Shown: in pieces, positions 25,986 through 34,533 of the stretch
How positions within the stretch are numbered: position 1 is the stretch's first letter
How the letters are laid out: every line of letters starts with the position of its first letter
From: Bacteroidales bacterium
GTDB taxonomy: Bacteria; Bacteroidota; Bacteroidia; Bacteroidales; F082
Reading direction: 5' to 3'
Assembly: GCA_014860665.1 (NCBI GenBank)
Contig: JACZJI010000087.1
Span: 1-45,193, forward strand
Length of the DNA stretch: 45,193 bases
Translations under genes and position numbers: made by a program
The notes under the pieces: model-generated
Seen by the model: only the letters and a program-made list of their open reading frames with translations
Told to the model about the DNA's origin: nothing
Databases searched by the model: none

Positions 25986-26047
25986 TGTGGCTGCTTTGTG
26001 TAGCTCTGTGTAATAGCTATTGCACAAAGAGCCACAAAGAAGGCACA
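25986..26047. repeat. 62-bp imperfect palindrome between divergent genes
   Basis: Centre TGTGTAATAGCTATTGCACA (26006-26027 region) is palindromic at 18 of 20 positions; flanking arms GCTCT/AGAGC, CTTTGTG/CACAAAG and TGTGGC/GGCACA extend the pairing to 25986-26047 with small bulges. It lies 45 bp before the radical SAM gene, whose -7-like TACTTTTG is at 26077-26084. It could be a regulator site or a short mobile relic. The rest of 25785-26092 shows nothing. Confidence 0.6.
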
Positions 26048-26092
26048 AAGTTACACTGAGAAAACCCCCTTTTCTCTACTTTTGTCCTAACA

Positions 26093-27118
26093 ATGGAAAA
26101 AATAAAGCACTATACCATTCCCGTTTTTGTTCCCGAGCTGGCCTGCCCGTTCCAGTGTGCTTTTTGTAACCAGGAGAAAATTTCCGGGCATCAGAATATT
26201 CCCACGGAAAAAGAAATTACCGATTCTTTTGATGCGTATCTCCGCTCTTTTAGAGAAACCAACCGGCATGTGGAAGTGGGTTTTTTCGGCGGAACTTTTA
26301 CCGGTATTCCGCTGGCGGAACAGGAAAATTACCTGCGTTTGGTACAGCCCTATCTTGATGCCGGGACAATCCACGGCATCCGGCTTTCCACCCGGCCGGA
26401 TTACATCAACAGTGCAGTGCTTTCAATATTGAAACAATACCGGGTAACGACCATTGAACTGGGCGCACAGTCATTGGATGATGAAGTGTTGAAAGCTTCC
26501 TATCGGGGACACACGGCCAGGCAGGTTGAGCAGGCTTCCGAAATGATCCGGGATGCCGGTTTCGATCTGGGATTGCAAATGATGATCGGTTTGCCGGAGG
26601 ACACATTGGAAAAATCCCTGGCCACAGCCCAAAAGATCATTGAACTGGGGGCATCCAACACAAGGATTTATCCCGCATTGGTCATTCGCGATACGGCCAT
26701 GCACCAGTGGTTCAGGCAGGGAAAATACAAACCATTGTCGCTGGAAGAAGCCGTGGAGTGGTCCAGGCCTTTGCTTTTGATGTTTGAAAAAGCCAGGGTA
26801 AACGTCATCCGCATGGGATTGCATCCTTCGGAAAGTCTGCTGGATCATACTGATCTGGTGGCAGGGCCTTTTCATCCCTCGTTCCGCGAGCTGGTGCTGA
26901 CACAAATCTGGAAGGAGTTGTTCATTCCGCTTTTAAGGGAAAACAAAGGCAAAAAAGTTGAAATCCAAGTCCCCGCAGCCGAACTCAATGCTGCCATTGG
27001 ACACCATTCGGAAAATAAAAAGATTTTACTGCGGCATTTTCATGAGGTGAAATTTGTCCCCGTTGAGAAACTTAAAAACAGAAATTTCAGGCTTACCATA
27101 CTTCCGGATCAGGAATGA
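26093..27118 (+). CDS. Radical SAM protein (Elp3/YhcC-like)
   Basis: A 341-residue radical SAM enzyme. The [4Fe-4S] motif is C18-x3-C22-x2-C25 in LACPFQCAFCNQEKI. The core barrel follows, with FFGGTFTGIP (SAM 'GGE'-like region), TRPDYI, IELGAQSLDDEVL and MMIGLPEDT. The C-terminal RIYPALVIRDTAMHQWFRQG segment is seen in the Elp3/TIGR-type radical SAM proteins of anaerobes. No acetyltransferase domain follows, unlike true Elp3. The reaction is unknown, probably a tRNA or small-molecule modification. Confidence 0.8.
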   Translation: MEKIKHYTIPVFVPELACPFQCAFCNQEKISGHQNIPTEKEITDSFDAYLRSFRETNRHVEVGFFGGTFTGIPLAEQENYLRLVQPYLDAGTIHGIRLSTRPDYINSAVLSILKQYRVTTIELGAQSLDDEVLKASYRGHTARQVEQASEMIRDAGFDLGLQMMIGLPEDTLEKSLATAQKIIELGASNTRIYPALVIRDTAMHQWFRQGKYKPLSLEEAVEWSRPLLLMFEKARVNVIRMGLHPSESLLDHTDLVAGPFHPSFRELVLTQIWKELFIPLLRENKGKKVEIQVPAAELNAAIGHHSENKKILLRHFHEVKFVPVEKLKNRNFRLTILPDQE

Positions 27119-27126
27119 TCTTGAAT

Positions 27127-27152
27127 GGCACGCCCGAAAAGCGCGCCAGTGA
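27127..27152. repeat. REP-like palindrome (copy 1)
   Basis: GGCACGC...GCGCGCCAGTGAAA just after the radical SAM stop. Shares the GCGC...GCGCCAGT signature with copies at 27973, 35905 and 38011. Confidence 0.45.
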
Positions 27153-27190
27153 AATAATTAAAGCCTTTGATTTGGTTGTACAAAAATTAT

Positions 27191-27226
27191 TTTTTCTTGT
27201 TTTTCTTGTTTTTCTTGTTTTTCTTG
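27191..27226. repeat. 9-bp tandem repeat, four exact copies
   Basis: TTTTTCTTG is repeated four times without change (27191, 27200, 27209, 27218), about 80 bp before the outer-membrane protein gene. Perfect short repeats are prone to slippage, so promoter-distance variation is possible. Confidence 0.85.
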
Positions 27227-27302
27227 TGTAGTACAAAACTGAAAAATCCTTTCGACCCGCAACAGATCCCGAGGATTTATTTTTAACAAAAACACAAGAA
27301 TT

Positions 27303-27956
27303 ATGAAAAAGTCACTCTTTTTATTTTTGCTTTTATGCATCCCTTTCTGGGCAACAGCACAGTGGTCAGTAAGGGCATATGCCGGTGGGGGCTTTGCTTA
27401 TGAAACCGCTAATGAAGTACTTCAAAATAACTACTCCAAGGTTGAACAGAACCAGCTCCAATATGGAGATTATGGCTATACTTTTCAAGGTGGGATCAAC
27501 GCCCAGTATTTTATTAGCCGCAAATTTGGATTTGGCACCGGTTTAGGATATCAGTACAGTAAAACTTCCGGATTTATTTCCACACCCCCTCCAGAGGGCA
27601 CAAACTGGCACTCGGAATCCTTTAAGATTCCTTTCAATTTGTTATGGTCGCCCGGTAAGATGCATCATTCGTTTTTTAATATCGGTCTATCAACCCATTT
27701 CAATCTGATGAAGCGCTATGTCGTAAATTATAAAACTAACTATCAATATCCCGTTTTTTCCAGTGTACAGTTGGGCTATACGCACAAGCTCGGAGAACAG
27801 TTTCAGTTGGGTATCCAATTTGAGAAAGACCTGGGATGGTACTCAAGAACTGCCTATTATGAAACAAATACAACTTCTATCGATCCTCGTTATTTTACCT
27901 CTCTCCAGATAATTTTCAGCTACAGGTTGTTTGGAAAAGACGGGAAGAAAAAATAA
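27303..27956 (+). CDS. Porin-family outer membrane beta-barrel protein
   Basis: A 217-residue exported protein. Signal peptide MKKSLFLFLLLCIPFWATAQ with cleavage after TAQ. The mature chain alternates in the way of an eight-stranded barrel: YGYTFQGGINAQYFISRKFG, FGTGLGYQYSKTSGF, FNLLWSPGKMHHSF, VQLGYTHKLGEQF and a C-terminal FTSLQIIFSYRLF strand. This is the common Bacteroidota outer-membrane-beta-barrel domain family. It is probably structural or a small channel. The four 9-bp repeats lie upstream. Confidence 0.8.
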   Translation: MKKSLFLFLLLCIPFWATAQWSVRAYAGGGFAYETANEVLQNNYSKVEQNQLQYGDYGYTFQGGINAQYFISRKFGFGTGLGYQYSKTSGFISTPPPEGTNWHSESFKIPFNLLWSPGKMHHSFFNIGLSTHFNLMKRYVVNYKTNYQYPVFSSVQLGYTHKLGEQFQLGIQFEKDLGWYSRTAYYETNTTSIDPRYFTSLQIIFSYRLFGKDGKKK

Positions 27957-27972
27957 TCCATACGAAATAATT

Positions 27973-28000
27973 CTGGCAGGCGCTACATAGAATGCGCCAG
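27973..28000. repeat. REP-like palindrome (copy 2)
   Basis: CTGGCAGGCGC...TGCGCCAGTG between two convergent genes. The GGCGC/GCGCC stem may also help end both transcripts. Confidence 0.45.
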
Positions 28001-28021
28001 TGAAAGACCGGATTTTTAAGG

Positions 28022-29440
28022 TTATTTCATCAAAAATACATGCACATTTTCGGCAGCAACCCTTCCTGCGCTGATGGCATGGACCACGAGACTGGCGCCC
28101 CGTTCCACGTCGCCGGCAGCAAAGATCTTTTCAACGGAAGTTTGCTTTTGTGCATTCACTTTTACGTTGCCACGATTATCATATTCGACACCCAGCGTGT
28201 CAAGTAATCCGTTATGAACCGGTTGTGTGAAACCCATGGAGAGTAAAACCAGATCAGCCTGCAGCAATTGCGGTTCTCCTGCTTCATTCATAACCCATTG
28301 TCCCGATTCGTTTTTGGACCACGCGACTTCCACCACTTCGGCCTGACTTACCTGACCGTTTTCACCAATCAGCTTTTTGGTCAGCAGGCTCCATTTACGC
28401 TCACAACCTTCCAGGTGAGAACTCGAAGTCCGCAATGTATTCGGCCAGTAAGGCCAGGGATTGTTAAACTCTCTTTTTTCAGGCGGTTTGGGAAGAATTT
28501 CTATTTGGGTCACACTGGCGGCTTTCTGGCGGATGGAAGTTCCCACGCAGTCGGAACCCGTGTCACCACCGCCAATCACCAGCACATGTTTGCCTTTGGC
28601 ATAAATGCTTTTTTCTTCGGGGATGGTTTCCCCGGCTATTCTGCGGTTGCTCTGAGTCAGAAAATCCATGGCAAAATGAACGCCGTCCAGGTTGCGGCCT
28701 TCCACCGGAAGATCACGCGGCGTTTCAGAGCCCATGGCCAACACAACGGCATCAAATTCCTTCAGCAATTCCTCTTTGGAAATATCCTGTCCAATCTTTA
28801 CGCTGGTTTTGAAGCTAATTCCTTCTTCACCGAAAATCGCCAGGCGACGGTCGATGACAGTTTTATTGAGTTTAAAATCGGGAATACCATAGCGCAACAA
28901 TCCACCGATGGCGTCATTTTTTTCGAAGACGGTAACCTCATGTCCGAAATGGTTCAGCAAATCTGCAGCCGACAACCCGGCCGGGCCGGAGCCCACCACA
29001 GCCACTTTCTTTCCGCTTCTGACAGCCGGAGGATTGGCTTTCACCCAGCCCTGGGTAAAGGCGTGTTCCACTGTGGCGGCTTCATTTTCGCGAATAGTCA
29101 CCGGCTCATCATTGATGGACAACACGCACGATTTCTCACACGGTGCCGGGCATATCCTGCCTGTAACTTCCGGAAAACTGTTGGTGGAATGGAGAATCTC
29201 ATAAGCCAATTCCTTATTGCCCTTGTAAAAAGCATCCTGCCACTCCGGAATTTTGCTTCCCACAGGACAGCCCCAGTGGCAAAACGGCACACCGCAATCC
29301 ATACACCGCGATGCCTGTAGTTTACGATCCGCTTCGTCGAGTGTTTGTTCTACTTCTCCAAAATCATAAATCCGTTCGTTCCGCGGGCGATAAGAAGCCT
29401 CTTTTCTCGGAACTGTTATAAATCCTCTCGGGTCGCCCAT
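28022..29440 (-). CDS. gltD: Glutamate synthase small subunit
   Basis: A 472-residue FAD/NADPH-binding beta subunit. It passes electrons from NADPH through FAD and two [4Fe-4S] clusters to GltB. N-terminal cluster cysteines: CMDCGVPFCHWGCPVG and CPAPCEKSC. FAD-binding: VAVVGSGPAGLSAADLL. NADPH-binding: VLVIGGGDTGSDCVG. The C-terminal FAD contact is AAGDVERGASLVVHAI. It lies 35 bp downstream of gltB, the usual partner, and is co-transcribed with it. Confidence 0.96.
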   Translation of the reverse strand: MGDPRGFITVPRKEASYRPRNERIYDFGEVEQTLDEADRKLQASRCMDCGVPFCHWGCPVGSKIPEWQDAFYKGNKELAYEILHSTNSFPEVTGRICPAPCEKSCVLSINDEPVTIRENEAATVEHAFTQGWVKANPPAVRSGKKVAVVGSGPAGLSAADLLNHFGHEVTVFEKNDAIGGLLRYGIPDFKLNKTVIDRRLAIFGEEGISFKTSVKIGQDISKEELLKEFDAVVLAMGSETPRDLPVEGRNLDGVHFAMDFLTQSNRRIAGETIPEEKSIYAKGKHVLVIGGGDTGSDCVGTSIRQKAASVTQIEILPKPPEKREFNNPWPYWPNTLRTSSSHLEGCERKWSLLTKKLIGENGQVSQAEVVEVAWSKNESGQWVMNEAGEPQLLQADLVLLSMGFTQPVHNGLLDTLGVEYDNRGNVKVNAQKQTSVEKIFAAGDVERGASLVVHAISAGRVAAENVHVFLMK

Positions 29441-29475
29441 TTTATATCTTTTTATTCGTTAAAATCATTGTTTAA

Positions 29476-32400
29476 TTACTCCTGAATGGCCGGTGCATCT
29501 TCGGTTTGTTTCAGTTTTTTCTCCAGCTCCATCAGTTCTCTTTCGCGAAGCACTTTCCGGTATTCAAGCGGAATTACTTTCACGAATTTGGGCAGGCATT
29601 CATCCCATTGGGTCAGGATTTTTGCAGCTTGTGCACTTCCGGTATAGAGCAAATGTTTGCTGATCAATCCCTGAAGCTCCTTGATATCCCTCTTATCTTC
29701 CACTTCCAGCAATTCAACCATTCCCTTGTTGCAATAAAAGTCGAAATCGCCGTCTTCATCCAGCACATAGGCAATACCGCCACTCATCCCGGCAGCAAAA
29801 TTTCTTCCGGTTTTTCCTAAAACGACCACCCGTCCGCCGGTCATGTATTCACAACAGTGGTCACCGGCACCTTCCACCACCGCTTCCATACCGGAATTTC
29901 TCACGGCAAAACGTTCTCCTGCCACCCCGTGGATGTAAGCCTCGCCGCCTGTAGCGCCATAAAATGTGGAGTTCCCGATGATGATATTATCCTGTGGAAC
30001 AAAAGTGGAACCCTTGGGAGGAACCACGATGATCTTTCCGCCGGACAATCCTTTTCCGATGTAGTCGTTGGAATCGCCTTCCAGACGGAAGGTGACCCCT
30101 TTCACCAGAAAAGCGCCAAAACTCTGTCCGGCAGACCCGGAAAAGGTAGCATGAATGGTGTCTTCAGGAAGTCCGGCTTCACCGTATTTCTGAGAGATTA
30201 CCCCTGACAACATGGCTCCGGTTGCACGGTCTGTGTTGGCAATGGCATGATATAACCACACTTTTTCTTTCCCTTTGATGGCTTTCGCTGACTCTTCAAT
30301 CAGTTTATGGTCCATGTGGTCGGTCAGAACTCGGGTTGGTGAACCGGGTGTGTAACGAATGTTGTATTTATCTGCTTCTGCCGGACGATGTAAAATATCA
30401 GAAAAGTCAACGTTTTTCATCTTCCAGCTAAATGCTTCCCTGTTCTCTTCCAGCAGATCGACACGTCCGACAATATCATCAAATTTGGTGAAGCCCATTT
30501 CTGCCAGCAGTTCACGAACTTCACCCGCCAGGAAACGGAAGAAATTGATGACCAATTCAGGGCTTCCGGCGAAGCGTTTACGGAGGCTGGCATCCTGCGT
30601 GGCGATGCCCGTAGGACAAGTATTCAGGTGGCATTTTCGCATCATCACACAGCCGAGGGTGACGAGTGCCGAAGTTGCAAATCCGAACTCTTCAGCCCCC
30701 AGGCATGCCATAGTGACGATGTCGTATCCGTTTTTGAGTTGTCCGTCTACTTGAATTTTTACGCGCCCACGCAGGTTGTTTTTTACCAGCGTCTGTTGTG
30801 CTTCTGCAATGCCGATTTCCACCGGCAACCCGGCATGTTTGATGGAACTGACGGGACTTGCCCCGGTTCCGCCCTCGCCACCGGAAATAATGATCAGGTC
30901 CGCGAAAGCTTTTGCTACGCCTGCAGCCACCGTGCCGACTCCTTCTTCCGAGACCAGTTTCACAGAAATTTTGGCTCTCGGATTGGTGGCTTTTAAATCG
31001 TAAATCAGCTCTGCCAGATCTTCGATGGAATAAATATCGTGGTGCGGCGGTGGTGAAATCAAGGTAATGCCCGGTGTTGAATTCCGCAGTTTGGCAATCA
31101 CTTCATTTACTTTATAGCCCGGTAACTGACCTCCTTCCCCGGGTTTTGCACCCTGGGCAATTTTTATCTGAATTTCATGAGCATGGGTCAGATAGTTGTT
31201 CGTAACGCCAAAACGTCCTGAAGCAATTTGCTTAATAGCACTCTGCTTCGGTGTGTCGAAACGATTATGATCCTCACCCCCTTCCCCTGTATTGCTTCGC
31301 CCGCCGATGGTGTTCATAGCCATAGCCAGCGACTCGTGCGCTTCCTTGCTGATGGAACCGTAAGACATGGCACCCGTGACAAAGCGTCTCATGATCTCTT
31401 CCACCGGTTCCACCTCCTCAATGGAAATCGGATTCCGTTTTACCCTGATACATCCGCGGATAAATGAAGGCTTCCGGTTGTATTCGTTCACAGCCCGGCT
31501 GTATTCTTTATACTTTTCGTAGCTGTTGGTGCGTGTGGCCCACTGCAGCAAACCGATGGAATCAGGGTTCCAGGCGTGATCTTCCCCTTTTTTGCGCCAT
31601 GCATAAAATCCTGTGGTTTCAAATCTGAATTTCTCTTTCGTGGCTTCTTCGTGGAAAGCCTCCTGATGGAACCGGCTGTACTCCTTGTAAACTTCTTCCA
31701 TTCCGATACCACCAATGGGCGAAGAAGTCCCTTTGAAATATTTATCAACCAGCTCACGGCCCAACCCCAATGCTCCGTAAATCTGCGAACCATGGTAACT
31801 TCTCAGGGTGGAGATCCCCATCTTTGAAAAAATCTTCAACAGCCCTTTGTTCACGGATTTGATATAATGCTGCCGTGCTTCCTTGTATTCCATATTCAGC
31901 TTGCCCTGTTTCACCAGGTGATCGATGGCGGCAAAAGCCAGGTACGGATTGATAACACTGGCACCAAAACCCAGCAGTAAGGCAAAATGATTAACCTCTC
32001 GGGCTTCGCCGGTTTCAACAATAATCCCGACCTGCATTCTTTTCTTTTTCTGGATCAGATGATGGTGTACGGCCGAAACTGCCAGCAGTGACGGGAACGG
32101 AGCATGCTCTTCATCAATAGCCCGGTCGGACAGAATGATGAAGTTCTTGCGTTGGTCCACGGCGTTTTCCGCCCTTTCCAGCATTTCGTCGAATGCTTTT
32201 TGAAAGCCTTCAAATCCCTGCTTGACAGGAAAAACAATCGGAATAATTTCATGAGAGAACATTTCGTCCTTCAGATCTTTTATTTTTCCAAGGTCCGTGT
32301 TGGTTACGATGGGGTCAAGGAAATTGATGAGTTTACAGTGGTCGGGACTTTCTTTAAGAATGTTGGAATTCAGGGAGCCTATGTAGTTGGTCAGCGACAT

Positions 32401-33999
32401 GACCAGTCCCTCACGGATAGCATCAATAGGAGGATTGGTAACCTGGGCAAACGTCTGTTTAAAGTAATTAAACAGACGCTGGGGTTGTCGTGAAAAGACA
32501 GCCGCAGGGGTATCGTTTCCCATAGAATTCACCGGTTCCGTGCCACTGTTGGCCATAGACTGGATCAGAAACTCCATATCTTCTTTCGAGTATGAAAAGA
32601 CTTTTGCATAGGTGATGAAATCGTCCATCGCTGACGGAACCCGTTGTTTCACCTTGATGTCTTCCATCATCAGGCGGTTTTCCTTGAGCCACATCCCGTA
32701 AGGATTGCGGTGGCTGAGTTGATCTTTCACTTCCTTGTCGGGAATGATGATGCCCAGCCGTGTATCCACGAGCAATATTTTTCCGGGACGCAGGCGGCCT
32801 TTTTCCAGAATATCTTTAGGAGCAAAATCCTGAACCCCCGTTTCCGAAGCCATCACAATCAAATCACTTTTGGTGATGACGTAGCGCGACGGTCTCAGCC
32901 CGTTGCGGTCCAGTGTTCCGCCGATATAACGTCCGTCGGAAAAGACCATGGAAGCGGGACCGTCCCACGGTTCCATGATGGTGGAATGATATTCGTAAAA
33001 TGCTTTCAGACTTTCCGGAATAGGATTCTTTTCATTGAAAGATTCGGGGATCATCATACAAAGGCTGTGATGCAAAGAGCGTCCGGTACGGTGAAGAAAT
33101 TCCAGCACGTTGTCAAAGGAAGCCGAGTCTGATTTTCCTTCTTCCAAAACAGGAAGGATCTTGTGCAAATCCTCACCAAAAACTTCAGATTTCAAAAGCC
33201 CTTCGCGTGCTTGTGTCCACGAGCGGTTTCCTTTAATAGTATTGATTTCGCCATTGTGCGCCACCAACCGGAATGGCTGTGCCAAATCCCAGGTAGGAAA
33301 AGTATTGGTGCTGAAACGCGAGTGAATCAAGACCAGCGCCGATTTAAATTTGGGATGCTGCAGATCGGTAAAATAATCCCTCAACTGATCTGGTGTCAAC
33401 ATTCCTTTATAGATCATCGTCTTTGCCGAAAGGCTGGGATGATAATACACTTCTTTCTGTGAAAGGTTAGAAGCCTGCACGGCTTTTTCGGCAAGTTTCC
33501 TGACGATATACAGCTTTTGTTCCAGGACATCCTCTTCCAGATTTGCTTTGATAAAGACCTGTTTTATCCTTGGTTCGGTAGTCCGTGCAATTTCGCCGGG
33601 AATATTACTGTCGGTAGGGACATCACGAAAGCCGATCAATTCCAGGCCTTCGTCTTTAATAATACCTGATAAGATTTCCACACAACTCTGAGCTTCTTCC
33701 TCCATCGGAGGCAAAAAGATCAAACCCGTTCCGTAGTTTCCCTTTTCAGGGACATTCACCTTCAGTACCTCTTTGATAAACTCGTGAGGTATCTGCACCA
33801 TTACTCCGGCTCCGTCGCCGCTGGCATTGTCCGACCCTTTGGCGCCCCTGTGATCCAGGTTCCGCAACACTTCGAGTCCTCTTTCTACAATGTCGTGCGA
33901 CGCCTGGCCTTTGATGTGGGCAACAAAACCTATCCCGCAACTGTCGTGTTCGTTGGCAGGATTGTACATGCCGTCTCGTTCTGGAAATCTAAACGCCAT
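29476..33999 (-). CDS. gltB: Glutamate synthase large subunit
   Basis: A 1507-residue alpha subunit. The chain starts with a 20-residue propeptide; after cleavage C21 (in HDSCGIGFVA) becomes the N-terminal nucleophile that takes ammonia from glutamine. Domains: class II amidotransferase (21 to about 430), central linking domain, FMN-binding TIM barrel (GRFGVTNNYL, KPGEGGQLPGYKV, GGEGGTGASPVSSIKH), and the C-terminal GxGxG helix (GKGLSGGKIIVVPP, GATGGEAYIHGVAGERFAVRN). The [3Fe-4S] ligands are in CVMMRKCHLNTCPTG (about 1120-1132). It makes two glutamates from glutamine and 2-oxoglutarate. Transcribed from the promoter at 34207-34238 with a leader near 200 nt. Confidence 0.97.
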   Translation of the reverse strand: MAFRFPERDGMYNPANEHDSCGIGFVAHIKGQASHDIVERGLEVLRNLDHRGAKGSDNASGDGAGVMVQIPHEFIKEVLKVNVPEKGNYGTGLIFLPPMEEEAQSCVEILSGIIKDEGLELIGFRDVPTDSNIPGEIARTTEPRIKQVFIKANLEEDVLEQKLYIVRKLAEKAVQASNLSQKEVYYHPSLSAKTMIYKGMLTPDQLRDYFTDLQHPKFKSALVLIHSRFSTNTFPTWDLAQPFRLVAHNGEINTIKGNRSWTQAREGLLKSEVFGEDLHKILPVLEEGKSDSASFDNVLEFLHRTGRSLHHSLCMMIPESFNEKNPIPESLKAFYEYHSTIMEPWDGPASMVFSDGRYIGGTLDRNGLRPSRYVITKSDLIVMASETGVQDFAPKDILEKGRLRPGKILLVDTRLGIIIPDKEVKDQLSHRNPYGMWLKENRLMMEDIKVKQRVPSAMDDFITYAKVFSYSKEDMEFLIQSMANSGTEPVNSMGNDTPAAVFSRQPQRLFNYFKQTFAQVTNPPIDAIREGLVMSLTNYIGSLNSNILKESPDHCKLINFLDPIVTNTDLGKIKDLKDEMFSHEIIPIVFPVKQGFEGFQKAFDEMLERAENAVDQRKNFIILSDRAIDEEHAPFPSLLAVSAVHHHLIQKKKRMQVGIIVETGEAREVNHFALLLGFGASVINPYLAFAAIDHLVKQGKLNMEYKEARQHYIKSVNKGLLKIFSKMGISTLRSYHGSQIYGALGLGRELVDKYFKGTSSPIGGIGMEEVYKEYSRFHQEAFHEEATKEKFRFETTGFYAWRKKGEDHAWNPDSIGLLQWATRTNSYEKYKEYSRAVNEYNRKPSFIRGCIRVKRNPISIEEVEPVEEIMRRFVTGAMSYGSISKEAHESLAMAMNTIGGRSNTGEGGEDHNRFDTPKQSAIKQIASGRFGVTNNYLTHAHEIQIKIAQGAKPGEGGQLPGYKVNEVIAKLRNSTPGITLISPPPHHDIYSIEDLAELIYDLKATNPRAKISVKLVSEEGVGTVAAGVAKAFADLIIISGGEGGTGASPVSSIKHAGLPVEIGIAEAQQTLVKNNLRGRVKIQVDGQLKNGYDIVTMACLGAEEFGFATSALVTLGCVMMRKCHLNTCPTGIATQDASLRKRFAGSPELVINFFRFLAGEVRELLAEMGFTKFDDIVGRVDLLEENREAFSWKMKNVDFSDILHRPAEADKYNIRYTPGSPTRVLTDHMDHKLIEESAKAIKGKEKVWLYHAIANTDRATGAMLSGVISQKYGEAGLPEDTIHATFSGSAGQSFGAFLVKGVTFRLEGDSNDYIGKGLSGGKIIVVPPKGSTFVPQDNIIIGNSTFYGATGGEAYIHGVAGERFAVRNSGMEAVVEGAGDHCCEYMTGGRVVVLGKTGRNFAAGMSGGIAYVLDEDGDFDFYCNKGMVELLEVEDKRDIKELQGLISKHLLYTGSAQAAKILTQWDECLPKFVKVIPLEYRKVLRERELMELEKKLKQTEDAPAIQE

Positions 34000-34533
34000 T
34001 TTCCTTTAATGTTTAACTGTTGTAAAAATCTTCTTGTGAAATGTCTTTCGGGTTAAGGACAAATCCTCCCGGTTTGCCCCTTTTCCTCCCCACAAAACCA
34101 TTCTTCAGATAAAAATGGTTACAGCTCCTTTTAGGTTTTATATCCTCATTAATCCTCTAGAATCTCTAGCCTGGGCAGCATTGAGATTGTTACGATTTCA
34201 CACAACCAAAAGTAAATAAATCACTATGCGTTGGTCAAGCAGGGCATTGAATGACAGAATTTCCATAATGTCCTGATTGAAACAAATAATACCTGCATAT
34301 TTATGTTTATCAACCGTTTAGACAAGTATCATGAATTTTTCGTGTTTCTGTTCCAAAACATCCACCAACAAGGTATTGAAGATTTATGCAAACGATTTTA
34401 CTGCAATAATGAAATGCATTTTTTAAAAAATCAGCCGGGCGTTAAAAAAATATAAGCTTTCAGGTGGAAAGCCATAAAAAAGCGGGGTAATTTGTGAATT
34501 AATAATATTTTTGGCATCTAATTAGGATTCATT
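34000..34533. other. Gene-free divergent region between gltB and serB
   Basis: Holds the gltB promoter and leader (34000-34238) and the upstream region of serB. A hairpin AACCATT...AATGGTT (34096-34120) lies in the gltB leader. For serB a -7-like TATTTTTG occurs at 34506-34513 but without a -33 box at the right distance. No other gene or repeat seen. Confidence 0.45.
34207..34238 (-). promoter_or_regulatory. Promoter of gltBD
   Basis: On the minus strand TTG (34238-34236), 21 bp, TACTTTTG (34214-34207): full consensus. The predicted mRNA has an unusually long leader of about 200 nt. Confidence 0.55.

Noticed and set aside
26077..26084. TACTTTTG as a promoter of the radical SAM gene
   Set aside because: Good -7 sequence but no -33 box at 17-23 bp, and it would leave almost no leader; kept only as a remark.
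28268..29320. 350-residue frame opposite gltD
   Set aside because: Histidine/phenylalanine-rich antisense translation of a well-identified gene.
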